NCBI GenBank assembly: GCA_910587465.1
Contig: CAJUMS010000002.1
Location: forward strand, 31,653-75,395
Source: an uncultured Oscillospiraceae bacterium
Lineage (GTDB): Bacteria > Bacillota > Clostridia > Oscillospirales > Ruminococcaceae
DNA length: 43,743 nt
Reading direction: 5' to 3'
Shown: piece by piece, positions 8,389 to 15,493 of the stretch
How the letters are laid out: every line of letters begins with the position of its first letter
How positions within the stretch are numbered: the stretch's first letter is position 1
The notes under the pieces: generated by a model
What the model was told of the DNA's origin: nothing
Seen by the model: the letters and a program-made list of their open reading frames with translations, nothing else
The model's database searches: none
Program-made: the position numbers and the translations under genes

Positions 8389-8427
8389 GTATATACATAG
8401 TATACACCATTTTTTCAAAATTGTCAA
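8389..8427 (-). promoter_or_regulatory. mazEF promoter and candidate operator
   Basis: On the minus strand TTGACA (complement of 8422-8427), a 17-bp spacer and TATACT (complement of 8399-8404). GTATA (8389-8393) and TATAC (8401-8405) form an inverted repeat overlapping the -10 box, the usual place for an AbrB/MazE operator. Confidence 0.8.
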
Positions 8428-8543
8428 TAGGTTATTAAAGAAAATTTTGCCAAAAAGAGTAAAAATAGCTATTTTCAAGCTGTGCGGCACTTATAAAATA
8501 ATCTTCCGATAAATTTTAACAATTTACCGCGCTAAATCGGTCA

Positions 8544-8641
8544 AAAATACGCTCTGAAACTGCGCTTTTCGGGGATTTAGCGGAGTGAAGTTGTTTTCAT
8601 TCCCGAAATCTCTTGAAAAGGCAGTCGCAGAGCGAATTTTT
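8544..8641. terminator. ~98-nt long imperfect hairpin between mazEF and the next operon
   Basis: Outer arms AAAAATACGCTCTG (8544-8557) and CAGAGCGAATTTTT (8628-8641) pair with one mismatch. Inner segments ACTGC/GCAGT, CTTTTC/GAAAAG and GGGATTT/AAATCTC continue the stem with small bulges. Both exits run into T-rich sequence. It probably terminates the leftward operon from 10259. The size is large for a terminator, so a small palindromic repeat element is an alternative. Confidence 0.6.
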
Positions 8642-8671
8642 AAGTATTTTCGCCGAAGCGGGTTTTAAGGA

Positions 8672-9223
8672 TTATTTCGCGCGGTATAATGCGGTTTTTC
8701 GGGTTTTCGACGTTTTTTTCTTAGCGGGATCGGCGGTTATTTCCGATCTCAGGCGGTGCAGTTCCTCTCGCAATGACGAAAAGCCCTCTTGAAGTCTATT
8801 CAGACGCTCGTTTGTTGTATATTCCGCAGGTTTTGCTTGCTTAAGTCGGGACAAATCCTCGCCGGATAAGGAGTCCGCGAATGATATATCTCGGTATTGG
8901 TTGATCTGGAGTTGTTTGATATACTTCCAGAAAGTGAACGGCGGGGTTGTCTCTGCGATCTTTTTGTATCTTTCCGGTAAAAAAGGGAGATCCATTATAC
9001 CACATAGTGCAAAAACAGCCGTTTCTTCCCCGTATCGCTGCGAATATTCCTCTAACAGAACTTGTACACAGTCTTTGCATAGAGGTACTCGCTTTTTTAT
9101 ATTATATATTCTGCTCTGCTTGTTGCAATAAAACTCGCTCTCCGGTTTGTTTTCTCCACACCGTACACACTCAATCAAAACCAGAGGGTGTGGCGGTACA
9201 TAATTTTTCGGTCTTCTTCCCAT
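8672..9223 (-). CDS. Phage-type zinc-ribbon protein, function unknown
   Basis: A 183-aa protein. Residues ~19-53 hold two Cys pairs, CVRCGENKPESEFY and CKDC, typical of small zinc ribbons in phage and mobile-element proteins (the E-F-Y-x-N pattern). The middle (FALCGIMDLPFLPERYKK, then FWKYIKQLQINQYRDISFADS) resembles a segment I know from uncharacterised phage proteins. Residues ~140-165 look like a coiled coil, and the C-terminus is Lys/Arg-rich (AKKKTSKTRKTALYRAK). AAAGGAG precedes ATG 9223. DNA or RNA binding is likely but no catalytic motif is seen. Confidence 0.7.
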   Translation of the reverse strand: MGRRPKNYVPPHPLVLIECVRCGENKPESEFYCNKQSRIYNIKKRVPLCKDCVQVLLEEYSQRYGEETAVFALCGIMDLPFLPERYKKIAETTPPFTFWKYIKQLQINQYRDISFADSLSGEDLSRLKQAKPAEYTTNERLNRLQEGFSSLREELHRLRSEITADPAKKKTSKTRKTALYRAK

Positions 9224-9263
9224 ACTAATTGCTCCTTTGCATTTTTATCAATATTACTCACGC

Positions 9264-9701
9264 TTATAAACAAGGTTCTTCCACATTTTTCGGAATAGAT
9301 TCTGTGCGTAAAGGGAATATAACAACGGGCAGCTTATCAATGCAAATGTAGTCACACAGAATGATTTCATTTCCAGATGTAAGATTGAGAAAGCCTTTAT
9401 AATCCAACTTTTCAACTACCGTATTACCCTTGTTAGTGGCTTTGTTAAGAAAATCGTCCAATTCTTCAGCGGTATCGTAAATTAAAACATAATCTCCCTC
9501 TTTACCGTTAAGCCGGAGAAAATGTTCTGTTTGAAGAAGAGCGCGTATAAGCCTATACATACCATCAAACACGCTTTTGGTAACTTCCTTGAAATTAAAA
9601 TCAGGGTTATTGGCGGGATATTCATATGTGGTATAGTCGGGCATATTGTCTATAACCGACTGAAATCCCTCGATTATCGTTCCTAAGTTTGAATTTTTCA
9701 T
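9264..9701 (-). CDS. Hypothetical protein, 145 aa
   Basis: Not recognised. It is soluble, acidic and mixed alpha/beta, with a helical first part (SVFDGMYRLIRALLQTEHFL, about residues 44-63) and a strand-rich end (GNEIILCDYICIDKLPVVIF). No membrane span or metal motif. AGAGAGGATC precedes the ATG at 9701. It lies between the zinc-ribbon gene and the 9726 gene with gaps of about 25-40 nt, so all three likely share a leftward transcript. Confidence 0.7.
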   Translation of the reverse strand: MKNSNLGTIIEGFQSVIDNMPDYTTYEYPANNPDFNFKEVTKSVFDGMYRLIRALLQTEHFLRLNGKEGDYVLIYDTAEELDDFLNKATNKGNTVVEKLDYKGFLNLTSGNEIILCDYICIDKLPVVIFPLRTESIPKNVEEPCL

Positions 9702-9725
9702 TACATTAGATCCTCTCTATTTGAA

Positions 9726-10259
9726 TTACTGTACAATCGGTGAATACGTTATCTGTGCAGTCTCTATCAAGCCCTCTTTTGACTGTTCCTCCAAAAGGGC
9801 ATCCGCGTCCTCGACCGTCATCCCAAGTATTTCCGAAACGTCCTGTGGTGTGAAATATTCGTGCTGCCCGTACTCCTTAGCTAATCCCATTCGTACTCCC
9901 GCGAGAGCAGACGTGCGGGTAAGCCCGTGTTCCAGCCCGCTTCGCACCAAGTCATCTATCAGATAAACACTTACGCCATGCTCCTTGTAACGAGCAGCTA
10001 TGAACATCTCTTCTTGCAGCTCATCAAACTGTTTTTTGACCTCCGGGTCGTGTGGTGATTTCTTTACCACAACAGCATAATCGTTTAGCTTAAATTCACT
10101 CGGCATTGAAACCGCTAAGGCTAATGCCGCTCTGACAAACGCAAAGGCAGTTTCAGACGGTTCGCCCAATTCAAGGTATTCATCAATCGCCTTTTGAATA
10201 TACCCTCTTGTAATGCCATAATCCTTGTAAATCTCGTAAAGTCTTTCTTGTTCTGTCAT
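9726..10259 (-). CDS. Hypothetical protein, 177 aa
   Basis: Not recognised. The start is set at 10259 because GGAGG lies 8 nt upstream; two earlier in-frame ATGs at 10274 and 10286 would place this site inside the gene. The N-terminal half is helical (RLYEIYKDYGITRGYIQKAI). The C-terminal part, EYFTPQDVSEILGMTVEDADALLEEQSKEGLI, looks like a small winged-helix or HTH module, so a DNA-linked role in the element is plausible. First gene of the leftward trio ending at 8672. Confidence 0.7.
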   Translation of the reverse strand: MTEQERLYEIYKDYGITRGYIQKAIDEYLELGEPSETAFAFVRAALALAVSMPSEFKLNDYAVVVKKSPHDPEVKKQFDELQEEMFIAARYKEHGVSVYLIDDLVRSGLEHGLTRTSALAGVRMGLAKEYGQHEYFTPQDVSEILGMTVEDADALLEEQSKEGLIETAQITYSPIVQ

Positions 10260-10864
10260 TAGTATTTCCTCCATATAAAAAATCACAATTTATATCTATC
10301 ACTTTATAATCGTATGCAGTCGGGTTCTTTATCTAAAAACGATAAACTCCGAAAATGAGAAAAGAAAAATTATTTATCCTCAGACTAATCTCTGCGATGC
10401 TCAATCGGAGAATCAGCACACTCGTCTCCACACCGTTATTTGTCTTATCAATTGAAAAAATTCTCATAAAGGCTCACAGAGAAAAATCCTATTCATTTCC
10501 TCTCGGTAATTGATCACTCGCCATTAGCGAATCTTGAAGATAAGGAATATGAAAAAATTTTCTCCTATAAGCCTTTATGTGCCATTTTTAGATTAGTTTT
10601 GAAAACATTTTTCGAGCAAGGATAACGAAAAAATCTACACCTTTTCTTTTAACGTTTTTTCTCACAGAATGGCTCGTAGAGCGACTTCGCGAACAAATTT
10701 AACACCTTCCAAGTCCTAAAGCCGTGTTAAACAGCCTAATACCGTGATTAAAATCGAATAGATCAATGCTTTTACCAAGCAATCAACATATATCCTTTTC
10801 TAATCTTTTTCTTTTAACGTTTTTGGAAAATAATCCGCTTTCACACTACCTTTTTCGGGGGTGC
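10260..10864. other. AT-rich non-coding region with short repeats
   Basis: About 600 nt without a credible gene. Observed: CTTTTCTTTTAACGTTTTT near 10640-10660 and TTTTCTTTTAACGTTTTTG near 10805-10825, TTAACACCT at 10699-10707, GTGTTAAAC near 10725, and the palindrome just to the right. It sits directly downstream of the SF2-like ATPase gene. It may hold a replication origin or 3' regulatory sequence; neither is shown. Confidence 0.45.
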
Positions 10865-10885
10865 TTAACACCTACGAGGTGTTAA
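10865..10885. repeat. TTAACACCT palindrome after the SF2-like gene
   Basis: TTAACACCT (10865-10873), three bases, AGGTGTTAA (10877-10885): a perfect 9-bp inverted repeat 12 nt beyond the stop of the 402-aa gene. There is no T-run after it on either strand. Its AGGTGTTA matches the near-5' sequence of both predicted small RNAs at 16.3 and 17.7 kb. Confidence 0.7.
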
Positions 10886-10897
10886 ACCATCATAAGT

Positions 10898-12106
10898 CTA
10901 TGTTTCTAACCAGTTTTCAAGCAACCCTCTCATCCTCTTACTGGGGAGATAAATATGTATATCCTCTCCATTGCGGATAGCACTTCGAAAAATCCATTGA
11001 ACCAACTCCGAAAGCGCATAATTATTATCATCTATTTTCAAACCGCGTTGTGAAAAGAATTGAGATACGCCTACATTCGGATAAACGTTTACAGGATAGA
11101 CGAGAAATTTACTCTGCGCGTAATCGTTGGTAGCACGGCAATTCAGCGGTACAAATGAATTTGTATATCCTTTTCCTTTCAATTTACTCTTAAACGTTTT
11201 GAAGGTCGTCCACATCGTTTCCCCTGTTTTAGCTTTGCACCTGTTATGGAAATAGTTGTATGTTGCCCTTTGGAGTTTCGTTATTTTGGAGCGGTTATCA
11301 GGATTTTTGTACCAAGTAGATGAAAAAGAGGTTATCTTCTGTGGGAATATCTCGTTGAGGTCGGGATTGTTGTAAATATGTATTTTCTCTTTGATGTTCT
11401 CCCTAGACGCTTCATAATAATCCACAAGCCTATATTCATCATTTACTCGCTTAACGCTTTTTAGGTCATACTCTATTTTAGCAAGGTCAAAATAATACTT
11501 CATCGTGCTTGAACCGAACATATAGGTAAGCACATAAACCTTCGTGAAAAGTTTAAAAATATCAGGCGGATACTGATATATAAGGATTTTTTTGTTTACT
11601 TGAAACAGTGCGTGATTCTTCGCCAAAATTTTTATCGGGTTTAGCCGTGTGTCATAATCTTGGTCTATCCAATGTATAACTCCGTCCGAATCGATCTCAA
11701 TTGAACCTTTATCAAGCAAAAACTGAATGTCATCGCTGTTGGCTAGTTCATAAGGGGCAACCGCTTCCACTGTTTCATCTATAAACAGTGTGTAGCTGCC
11801 TCTGTCTATGGCTTCCTTATGTTCATCTGTGAGCATAGAGAACAGAGTGTGAGTGGCTGATATGTCTTCCTCGTTTTCAAGCAGTTTCAAAATATCTCCG
11901 AGTTTACCATCGCCTTTGTGTGCCGGAAGTTTGACTTCTCTGTGAACCGAGTCCCTTATGCGCTCGGTTTCAGTGTTATAGGGCGTGATATAAAGGATAT
12001 TTTCATCCTCGTGTTGATTGATATAATTTATCGCCCAAGAGGTCTTACCGGAACCCATCATTGAGTCAACAACCGTGACCTTGGTATTTTCATTTTTTTC
12101 TATCAT
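10898..12106 (-). CDS. SF2-like helicase/ATPase, probable replication protein
   Basis: A 402-aa protein. The Walker A loop is SMMGSGKTSW (about residues 15-24). The next strand, NILYITPYNTETERI, fits SF2 motif Ia. The DExx box is YTLFIDETVEAV (about 105-116). A motif-III-like VLTYMFGSSTMKYYFD follows. Near the C-terminus ELVQWIFRSAIRNGEDI gives the Q-x3-R-x3-R pattern of motif VI. Such single-ORF SF2 proteins occur in phages and mobile elements, probably in replication initiation. AGGAG lies 7 nt before ATG 12106. It could drive autonomous replication of the excised element. Confidence 0.72.
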   Translation of the reverse strand: MIEKNENTKVTVVDSMMGSGKTSWAINYINQHEDENILYITPYNTETERIRDSVHREVKLPAHKGDGKLGDILKLLENEEDISATHTLFSMLTDEHKEAIDRGSYTLFIDETVEAVAPYELANSDDIQFLLDKGSIEIDSDGVIHWIDQDYDTRLNPIKILAKNHALFQVNKKILIYQYPPDIFKLFTKVYVLTYMFGSSTMKYYFDLAKIEYDLKSVKRVNDEYRLVDYYEASRENIKEKIHIYNNPDLNEIFPQKITSFSSTWYKNPDNRSKITKLQRATYNYFHNRCKAKTGETMWTTFKTFKSKLKGKGYTNSFVPLNCRATNDYAQSKFLVYPVNVYPNVGVSQFFSQRGLKIDDNNYALSELVQWIFRSAIRNGEDIHIYLPSKRMRGLLENWLET

Positions 12107-12139
12107 ATAATTTCTCCTATATTGACCTGGTAAATTTTA

Positions 12140-12174
12140 GTTTGGAATGCCCGATATATACGAGCACTCCAAAC
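12140..12174 (-). terminator. Hairpin between Rha-type gene and SF2-like gene
   Basis: On the minus strand GTTTGGAGTGCTCG pairs with CGGGCATTCCAAAC (14 bp, two G-U wobbles, 7-nt loop) and is followed by TAAAATTT. The wobbles are only stable in minus-strand RNA, so it acts on leftward transcripts, as terminator or attenuator. Confidence 0.65.
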
Positions 12175-12196
12175 TATTTTGATTATAATGTAACAA

Positions 12197-12862
12197 CTAA
12201 GCGCAGTCTTTGTTTGTATCTGCTGTCTTATTCGCAATGCTCTCGTAATATTTTTTCAGCCTTGTTTTACGCTCTTCGTAGGGGATTCCCGTTGAAATCA
12301 AATAAATATCTACCTGTTGCAAGCGGTCAAGGGCTATTATTTGTTCATTGCTTAAATGTTGCCGAAGTGATTTACTGTCTTTTAAACCGAGTTCATCGCT
12401 TTTTTGCTTTGCACTCATTCCAAGAACAATTCGGTTAATCATGTTGGCTTCGTTTGAATAAACGTGTGGATTAACAGTATCCCCATAGAAGTTGTAAATC
12501 GCTTCCGAAAGAGCCTTATAATTATCTTTCGCCTGTGTTAAGTTGTTAAGAACCATTCTCATTTCGTAGAAATGCTCAACAAGTTCTTTCTTGAATTTCA
12601 TAACTTGTGGAGTATTTCTCATCAGCGAAATAACAAAAGTTGCCTGTTCTTCTGTTAAGAAATAAACCTTAACTTCTTGCGGGCCGCCGTTGGTTTGCAA
12701 GGTCTGCATTTGAAATGTAACCCTTGCGAAAGATTCTAGTTCTGTCTTGTATTTCTCTATCAGAGATCTGACAGAACGAGCGGAGATGCCCATTCCTTGT
12801 GCAAGGATCAGGCTGGTTGTAAAGGCTTTGCCCCTATTGATGAATGCCAGTTTTTCCTTCAT
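12197..12862 (-). CDS. Rha family phage regulatory protein
   Basis: A 221-aa protein. Residues ~10-105 match the pRha layout: FTTSLILAQGMGISARSVRSL (an HTH-like opening), ESFARVTFQM, then VYFLTEEQATFVISLMRNTP and the helical FKKELVEHFYEMR. Rha proteins are phage antirepressor-like regulators that bind DNA. The C-terminal ~110 residues are element-specific and helical. GGAGG precedes ATG 12862. Presence of this family supports a phage-related origin of the element. Confidence 0.85.
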   Translation of the reverse strand: MKEKLAFINRGKAFTTSLILAQGMGISARSVRSLIEKYKTELESFARVTFQMQTLQTNGGPQEVKVYFLTEEQATFVISLMRNTPQVMKFKKELVEHFYEMRMVLNNLTQAKDNYKALSEAIYNFYGDTVNPHVYSNEANMINRIVLGMSAKQKSDELGLKDSKSLRQHLSNEQIIALDRLQQVDIYLISTGIPYEERKTRLKKYYESIANKTADTNKDCA

Positions 12863-12947
12863 AATAAAATCCTCCCAATTAAAAAATTGAACAATTTGGA
12901 GAGAATTTTTATTGTGTTTTTATTCCAATTGTTTTTTCTGTTGTCTG

Positions 12948-13253
12948 TTAAGCCGTCAACACTTTAAGTTCTTGCAGTTTTTTCAATCTGTGTTCCAAAT
13001 TATCAATTTGCAATCCCCAGACCGAATAAGCTGCTGCTGTATTGACGTTTCGAGCATCCCAAACGGGAACATTTTCCTCCGCCATACGCTCACGGGCGAG
13101 ATTTTTCAACTTTGCGATAGTTGCCGAACTGTGAACATCGAAAAGCTGTTTAATATCGGCATTTGTAAGTTCGGATTTCTCGTAATAAAGCCGCACTGCG
13201 TCTTCGATTGAGCGCACCTGCGGAACCCTAACCATTATTCCTGTTTTACTCAT
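12948..13253 (-). CDS. Small probable DNA-binding protein, 101 aa
   Basis: Residues ~17-55 (SIEDAVRLYYEKSELTNADI, then KQLFDVHSSATIAKLKNLAR) fit a helix-turn-helix that reads like a homeodomain-style module. The tail (LQIDNLEHRLKKLQELKVLT) is a short coiled coil that could dimerise. No closer family is recognised. GGAGG lies 8 nt before ATG 13253. A leftward promoter at 13528-13557 would give a 5' leader of about 270 nt, which contains a mini-ORF and a hairpin. Confidence 0.7.
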   Translation of the reverse strand: MSKTGIMVRVPQVRSIEDAVRLYYEKSELTNADIKQLFDVHSSATIAKLKNLARERMAEENVPVWDARNVNTAAAYSVWGLQIDNLEHRLKKLQELKVLTA

Positions 13254-13373
13254 TTTGTTGTCCTCCGTATGATGTAATTATTTGGTGAGGTGAAGGGCGG
13301 GAAAACCTCATCATTGGAAATTTCTGCCGTTTTATAATGTGTTTTTGTAAGTCGCAATGACTTTCTTGGATCG

Positions 13374-13428
13374 TCCTTTGAGGCGGTTTATGCAGTTCCG
13401 GCTCTCAAAGGATATTGTTGCCAAGCAT
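13374..13428 (-). promoter_or_regulatory. Leader mini-ORF (MLGNNIL) overlapping a hairpin
   Basis: On the minus strand GAGGTG, 7 nt later ATG at 13428, seven codons, and TGA at 13405. The stop lies in the arm of an inverted repeat TCCTTTGAG (13374-13382)/CTCAAAGGA (13404-13412) with an inner CGG/CCG. A good ribosome site, tiny ORF and overlapping stem in a long 5' leader resemble a translation attenuator. The 16-codon GTG frame over the same bases is an alternative. Confidence 0.4.
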
Positions 13429-13527
13429 AGGCGATCACCTCATTTTTTGTTAGATTGTAGAGCAGACGCCATACACGCCCTATACCCAGACTTGTATTTT
13501 GTATATTTTGCCTAAATGCAAGCCTGA

Positions 13528-13557
13528 ATTATAGTCCTATTTAAGAAATGTGTACAA
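13528..13557 (-). promoter_or_regulatory. Leftward promoter for the 12948 gene
   Basis: On the minus strand TTGTAC (13552-13557), an 18-bp spacer and TATAAT (13528-13533). It is divergent from the rightward promoter at 13585-13613. Confidence 0.65.
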
Positions 13558-13584
13558 AATATATAAGATTTTGTAACAAACCCC

Positions 13585-13613
13585 TTGACTTTTCAAGTGC
13601 TTTGTGATATAAT
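13585..13613 (+). promoter_or_regulatory. Rightward consensus promoter with no CDS behind it
   Basis: TTGACT (13585-13590), a 17-bp spacer and TATAAT (13608-13613). No credible coding frame follows on this strand, and a strong leftward promoter faces it at 13818-13846. Confidence 0.8.
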
Positions 13614-13817
13614 ATAACCGTGAAGAAGAATGCCCTTACTGTGGTAAGGCTCACACAGCGGAATAATCACATTGCAAAAAGCTAAGGCGCAAAACGGCGC
13701 ACAATTAAACAGGCTGTTGACCTAAATCGATGACAATAGCTTGGAAAACAACTTGCTTTATTTGCGTTTAGTTTGCTTGTTTTATAAGTGGGCATAGTTC
13801 GTCTACTACACATTTTA
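13614..13817. ncRNA. Candidate overlapping antisense RNA locus
   Basis: The ~200 nt between two facing consensus promoters. Plus-strand RNA can form CCTTAC/GTAAGG (about 13633-13648), GGCGC/GCGC near 13686-13700, and a 9-bp stem AGGCTGTTG/CAATAGCTT around 13709-13742. The last uses G-U pairs that the minus strand lacks, which favours the plus strand as a functional RNA. The only minus-strand frame (37 codons from about 13793) has no ribosome site. Confidence 0.45.
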
Positions 13818-13846
13818 ATTATAGCATGAACCTTGGCGAATGTCAA
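13818..13846 (-). promoter_or_regulatory. Leftward consensus promoter facing 13585
   Basis: On the minus strand TTGACA (13841-13846), a 17-bp spacer and TATAAT (13818-13823): a full consensus match, directed into the 13.6-13.8 kb region. Confidence 0.82.
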
Positions 13847-13969
13847 GGCTATTTGTGTATGTTTTAAAATTTTGTAAGATTTGTACAATTTACTTTCCTT
13901 GCTTTGTGCATATTGCCCGAAAAGAGGAACTTGCAAAATGCAGCGGCTACACTATTATAATATACACTT

Positions 13970-13998
13970 AATTCCCCCGCCGATTAGGTAGGGGAATT
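13970..13998. terminator. Hairpin downstream of the serine recombinase
   Basis: AATTCCCC (13970-13977), a 13-nt loop, and GGGGAATT (13991-13998). It lies 25 nt past the recombinase stop; T-runs on either side are weak. It may stop leftward recombinase transcripts or rightward RNA from 13585. Confidence 0.5.
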
Positions 13999-14023
13999 GC
14001 TATATATCCGAGCGGCATTTTGT

Positions 14024-14632
14024 TTATGGGGTTTTATCGTGAGCAGACGTTTTTCGTCCGGGCGGCTTCTGAATGCCAAGAGCCTTTACACGGCGATAAA
14101 ATGTATTTGAGCTTAGATTCAGCTTCCGCATTGCTTCGACTGCTGTAATCTCTCCATCAGTCCAACGCTTGCAAACCTCCTTGAAACGTTTTTCATCAAT
14201 CTTTATTGGCACTCGCCCCTTGTACACTCCGCGCTTTTTCGCCTGCTCTATACCTTCGCGCTGCCGTTGTAAAGTTTGTTCGCGCTCCAATTCGGATAAC
14301 GCGCCGAAAATTGAGAGCATAAAGCGCCCGTTGGGGGTATTTGTATCAATTTTCTCTTTGTCGGAAATCAAGATAACGCCTTTTTCAGCCAGAATATCAA
14401 CGGTTTTCAGTAAATCGCGGATAGATCGGCTTAATCGCGAAATACTTTCAACATAGAGCGTGTCGCCCTCGCGAAGAAAATCTATCATCTTCTGAAATTC
14501 GGGACGGTCGGTATTCTTGCCCGACAGCTTTTCGGAGTAGATTTTTTCAACGCCGTAATTCTTCATAATTGCTTCTTGCCGGGCTGTCTCTTGTTCCTCG
14601 GTCGATACCCGAATATATCCAATTTTTGCCAT
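14024..14632 (-). CDS. Serine recombinase, resolvase/invertase family
   Basis: A 202-aa small serine recombinase. The catalytic serine is in IGYIRVSTEEQ (about residue 10). The conserved arginines follow in ESISRLSRSIRDLLKTVD, with the family block NGRFMLSIFGALSELEREQ and the RQREGIEQAKKRGVYKGR extension. The C-terminal ~50 residues are a Hin-type HTH (DGEITAVEAMRKLNLSSNTF). ATG 14632 is used because AAAGAGGTG lies upstream; a TTG at 14638 is possible. Likely roles: dimer resolution of the excised element or inversion of a segment. Its promoter and palindromes lie upstream. Confidence 0.93.
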   Translation of the reverse strand: MAKIGYIRVSTEEQETARQEAIMKNYGVEKIYSEKLSGKNTDRPEFQKMIDFLREGDTLYVESISRLSRSIRDLLKTVDILAEKGVILISDKEKIDTNTPNGRFMLSIFGALSELEREQTLQRQREGIEQAKKRGVYKGRVPIKIDEKRFKEVCKRWTDGEITAVEAMRKLNLSSNTFYRRVKALGIQKPPGRKTSAHDKTP

Positions 14633-14675
14633 ATACAAGCACCTCTTTCTTAGCGCGGTTTTATCTCATATAACG

Positions 14676-14704
14676 ATTATACCATATTCGGCTTTAATTG
14701 TCAA
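14676..14704 (-). promoter_or_regulatory. Serine recombinase promoter
   Basis: On the minus strand TTGACA (14699-14704), a 17-bp spacer and TATAAT (14676-14681). The -35 context CCTATTGACAATT is the same as at the mazEF promoter. Confidence 0.85.
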
Positions 14705-14782
14705 TAGGGTATAAATTGTTTTTGAAATATTTCAAAATGGTACTTTAGCACTTAAATGACACGCTCTTTCACAATACCGTTA

Positions 14783-14836
14783 GGGTATACCCCATTGAAA
14801 TGCTACGCTTGCAAAGTATATTATAATAGGTATACC
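14783..14836. repeat. Paired GGTATACC palindromes upstream of the recombinase
   Basis: GGGTATACCC (14783-14792) and GGTATACC (14829-14836), centres 45 bp apart, each followed by extra C. They may be recombinase binding or crossover sites (inference). Related TATACCCCC sequences occur near the integrase at 20.36-20.41 kb. Confidence 0.55.
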
Positions 14837-14860
14837 CCCCTATAAGGAAGATGCCCAAAA

Positions 14861-14961
14861 TCTGACGATGCCAGTCAGACAGGCACCATCATCTTATACG
14901 GTGGGGGACGTCTGACGGCTACCGCCTAAAGGGGGTGCATCAAACGGACACCCTTTAGGCG
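14861..14961. repeat. Two hairpins upstream of the 15003-15985 genes' 3' side
   Basis: TCTGAC (14861-14866)/GTCAGA (14874-14879) and the stronger CGCCTAAAGGG (14923-14933)/CCCTTTAGGCG (14951-14961). No T-run follows the larger stem on either strand. It lies between the stop of the leftward 15003 gene and the recombinase promoter, so it may insulate transcripts or be part of a recombination site. Confidence 0.6.
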
Positions 14962-15002
14962 AGGGGAATCAAATTCCCTTCAACGGTCAAGCGTTATCTC
15001 AA

Positions 15003-15413
15003 TCAAACCTTGCTGTGGAAAATTAGCGTTCCTTTTTCGGTGATCTCGTAGAAAAGGGGGTTGCGCCAATTGTTGTTGCTCATTTCCTGAATCTTGTAGA
15101 AGCCCGATCTTACATAACGCTCGTCGTTTGAGGACGGATTCTGCCTGATAAGTGAGCTGAGATTATATTCAAGTGTGTACGGGTCATCATAGACGAACGC
15201 CGTAAATTCCTCGCTTTCGGGTGCCTTATCCAACAGAAAATATGCTCCGCTCAGATCGCTTTCAGCTGCCATTTGGAAAATACGGATAATGTGCCGCGTC
15301 GCCTCTGTAAAATCCTCGTCCGAGATACCGCCGCTCTTATGAGCGTTTCCAATGGGCTTTAATGCCGCTTTCGTCTCCGTAAGAACTGTTGCAAAATGTT
15401 TTAAATCCAACAT
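15003..15413 (-). CDS. Hypothetical protein, 136 aa
   Basis: Not recognised. It is soluble, with a helical first half (LTETKAALKPIGNAHKSGGI, then FTEATRHIIRIFQMAAESDL) and a C-terminus ending in a strand pair (PLFYEITEKGTLIFHSKV). No catalytic or metal motif. AGGAGG is 8 nt before ATG 15413. It is the last gene of the leftward group that starts at the 16692-16720 promoter, about 80 nt after the 15494 gene. Confidence 0.7.
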   Translation of the reverse strand: MLDLKHFATVLTETKAALKPIGNAHKSGGISDEDFTEATRHIIRIFQMAAESDLSGAYFLLDKAPESEEFTAFVYDDPYTLEYNLSSLIRQNPSSNDERYVRSGFYKIQEMSNNNWRNPLFYEITEKGTLIFHSKV

Positions 15414-15493
15414 ATAAAAAACCTCCTGAATAAATCCCCATAGGGGGAGCGGCTTTATCCGCGCCGCTCTGCGGTTATTGGGTTATAGGCAGA

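Noticed and set aside
13620..13665. Plus-strand remnant reading ECPYCGKAHTAE
   Set aside because: Zinc-finger-like but no start codon; a stop lies 17 codons upstream of its own stop. At most a decayed fragment or chance.
13682..13936. 84-codon minus-strand frame at 13.7-13.9 kb
   Set aside because: No ribosome site, and it spans a full-consensus promoter; a spurious frame in a non-coding locus.
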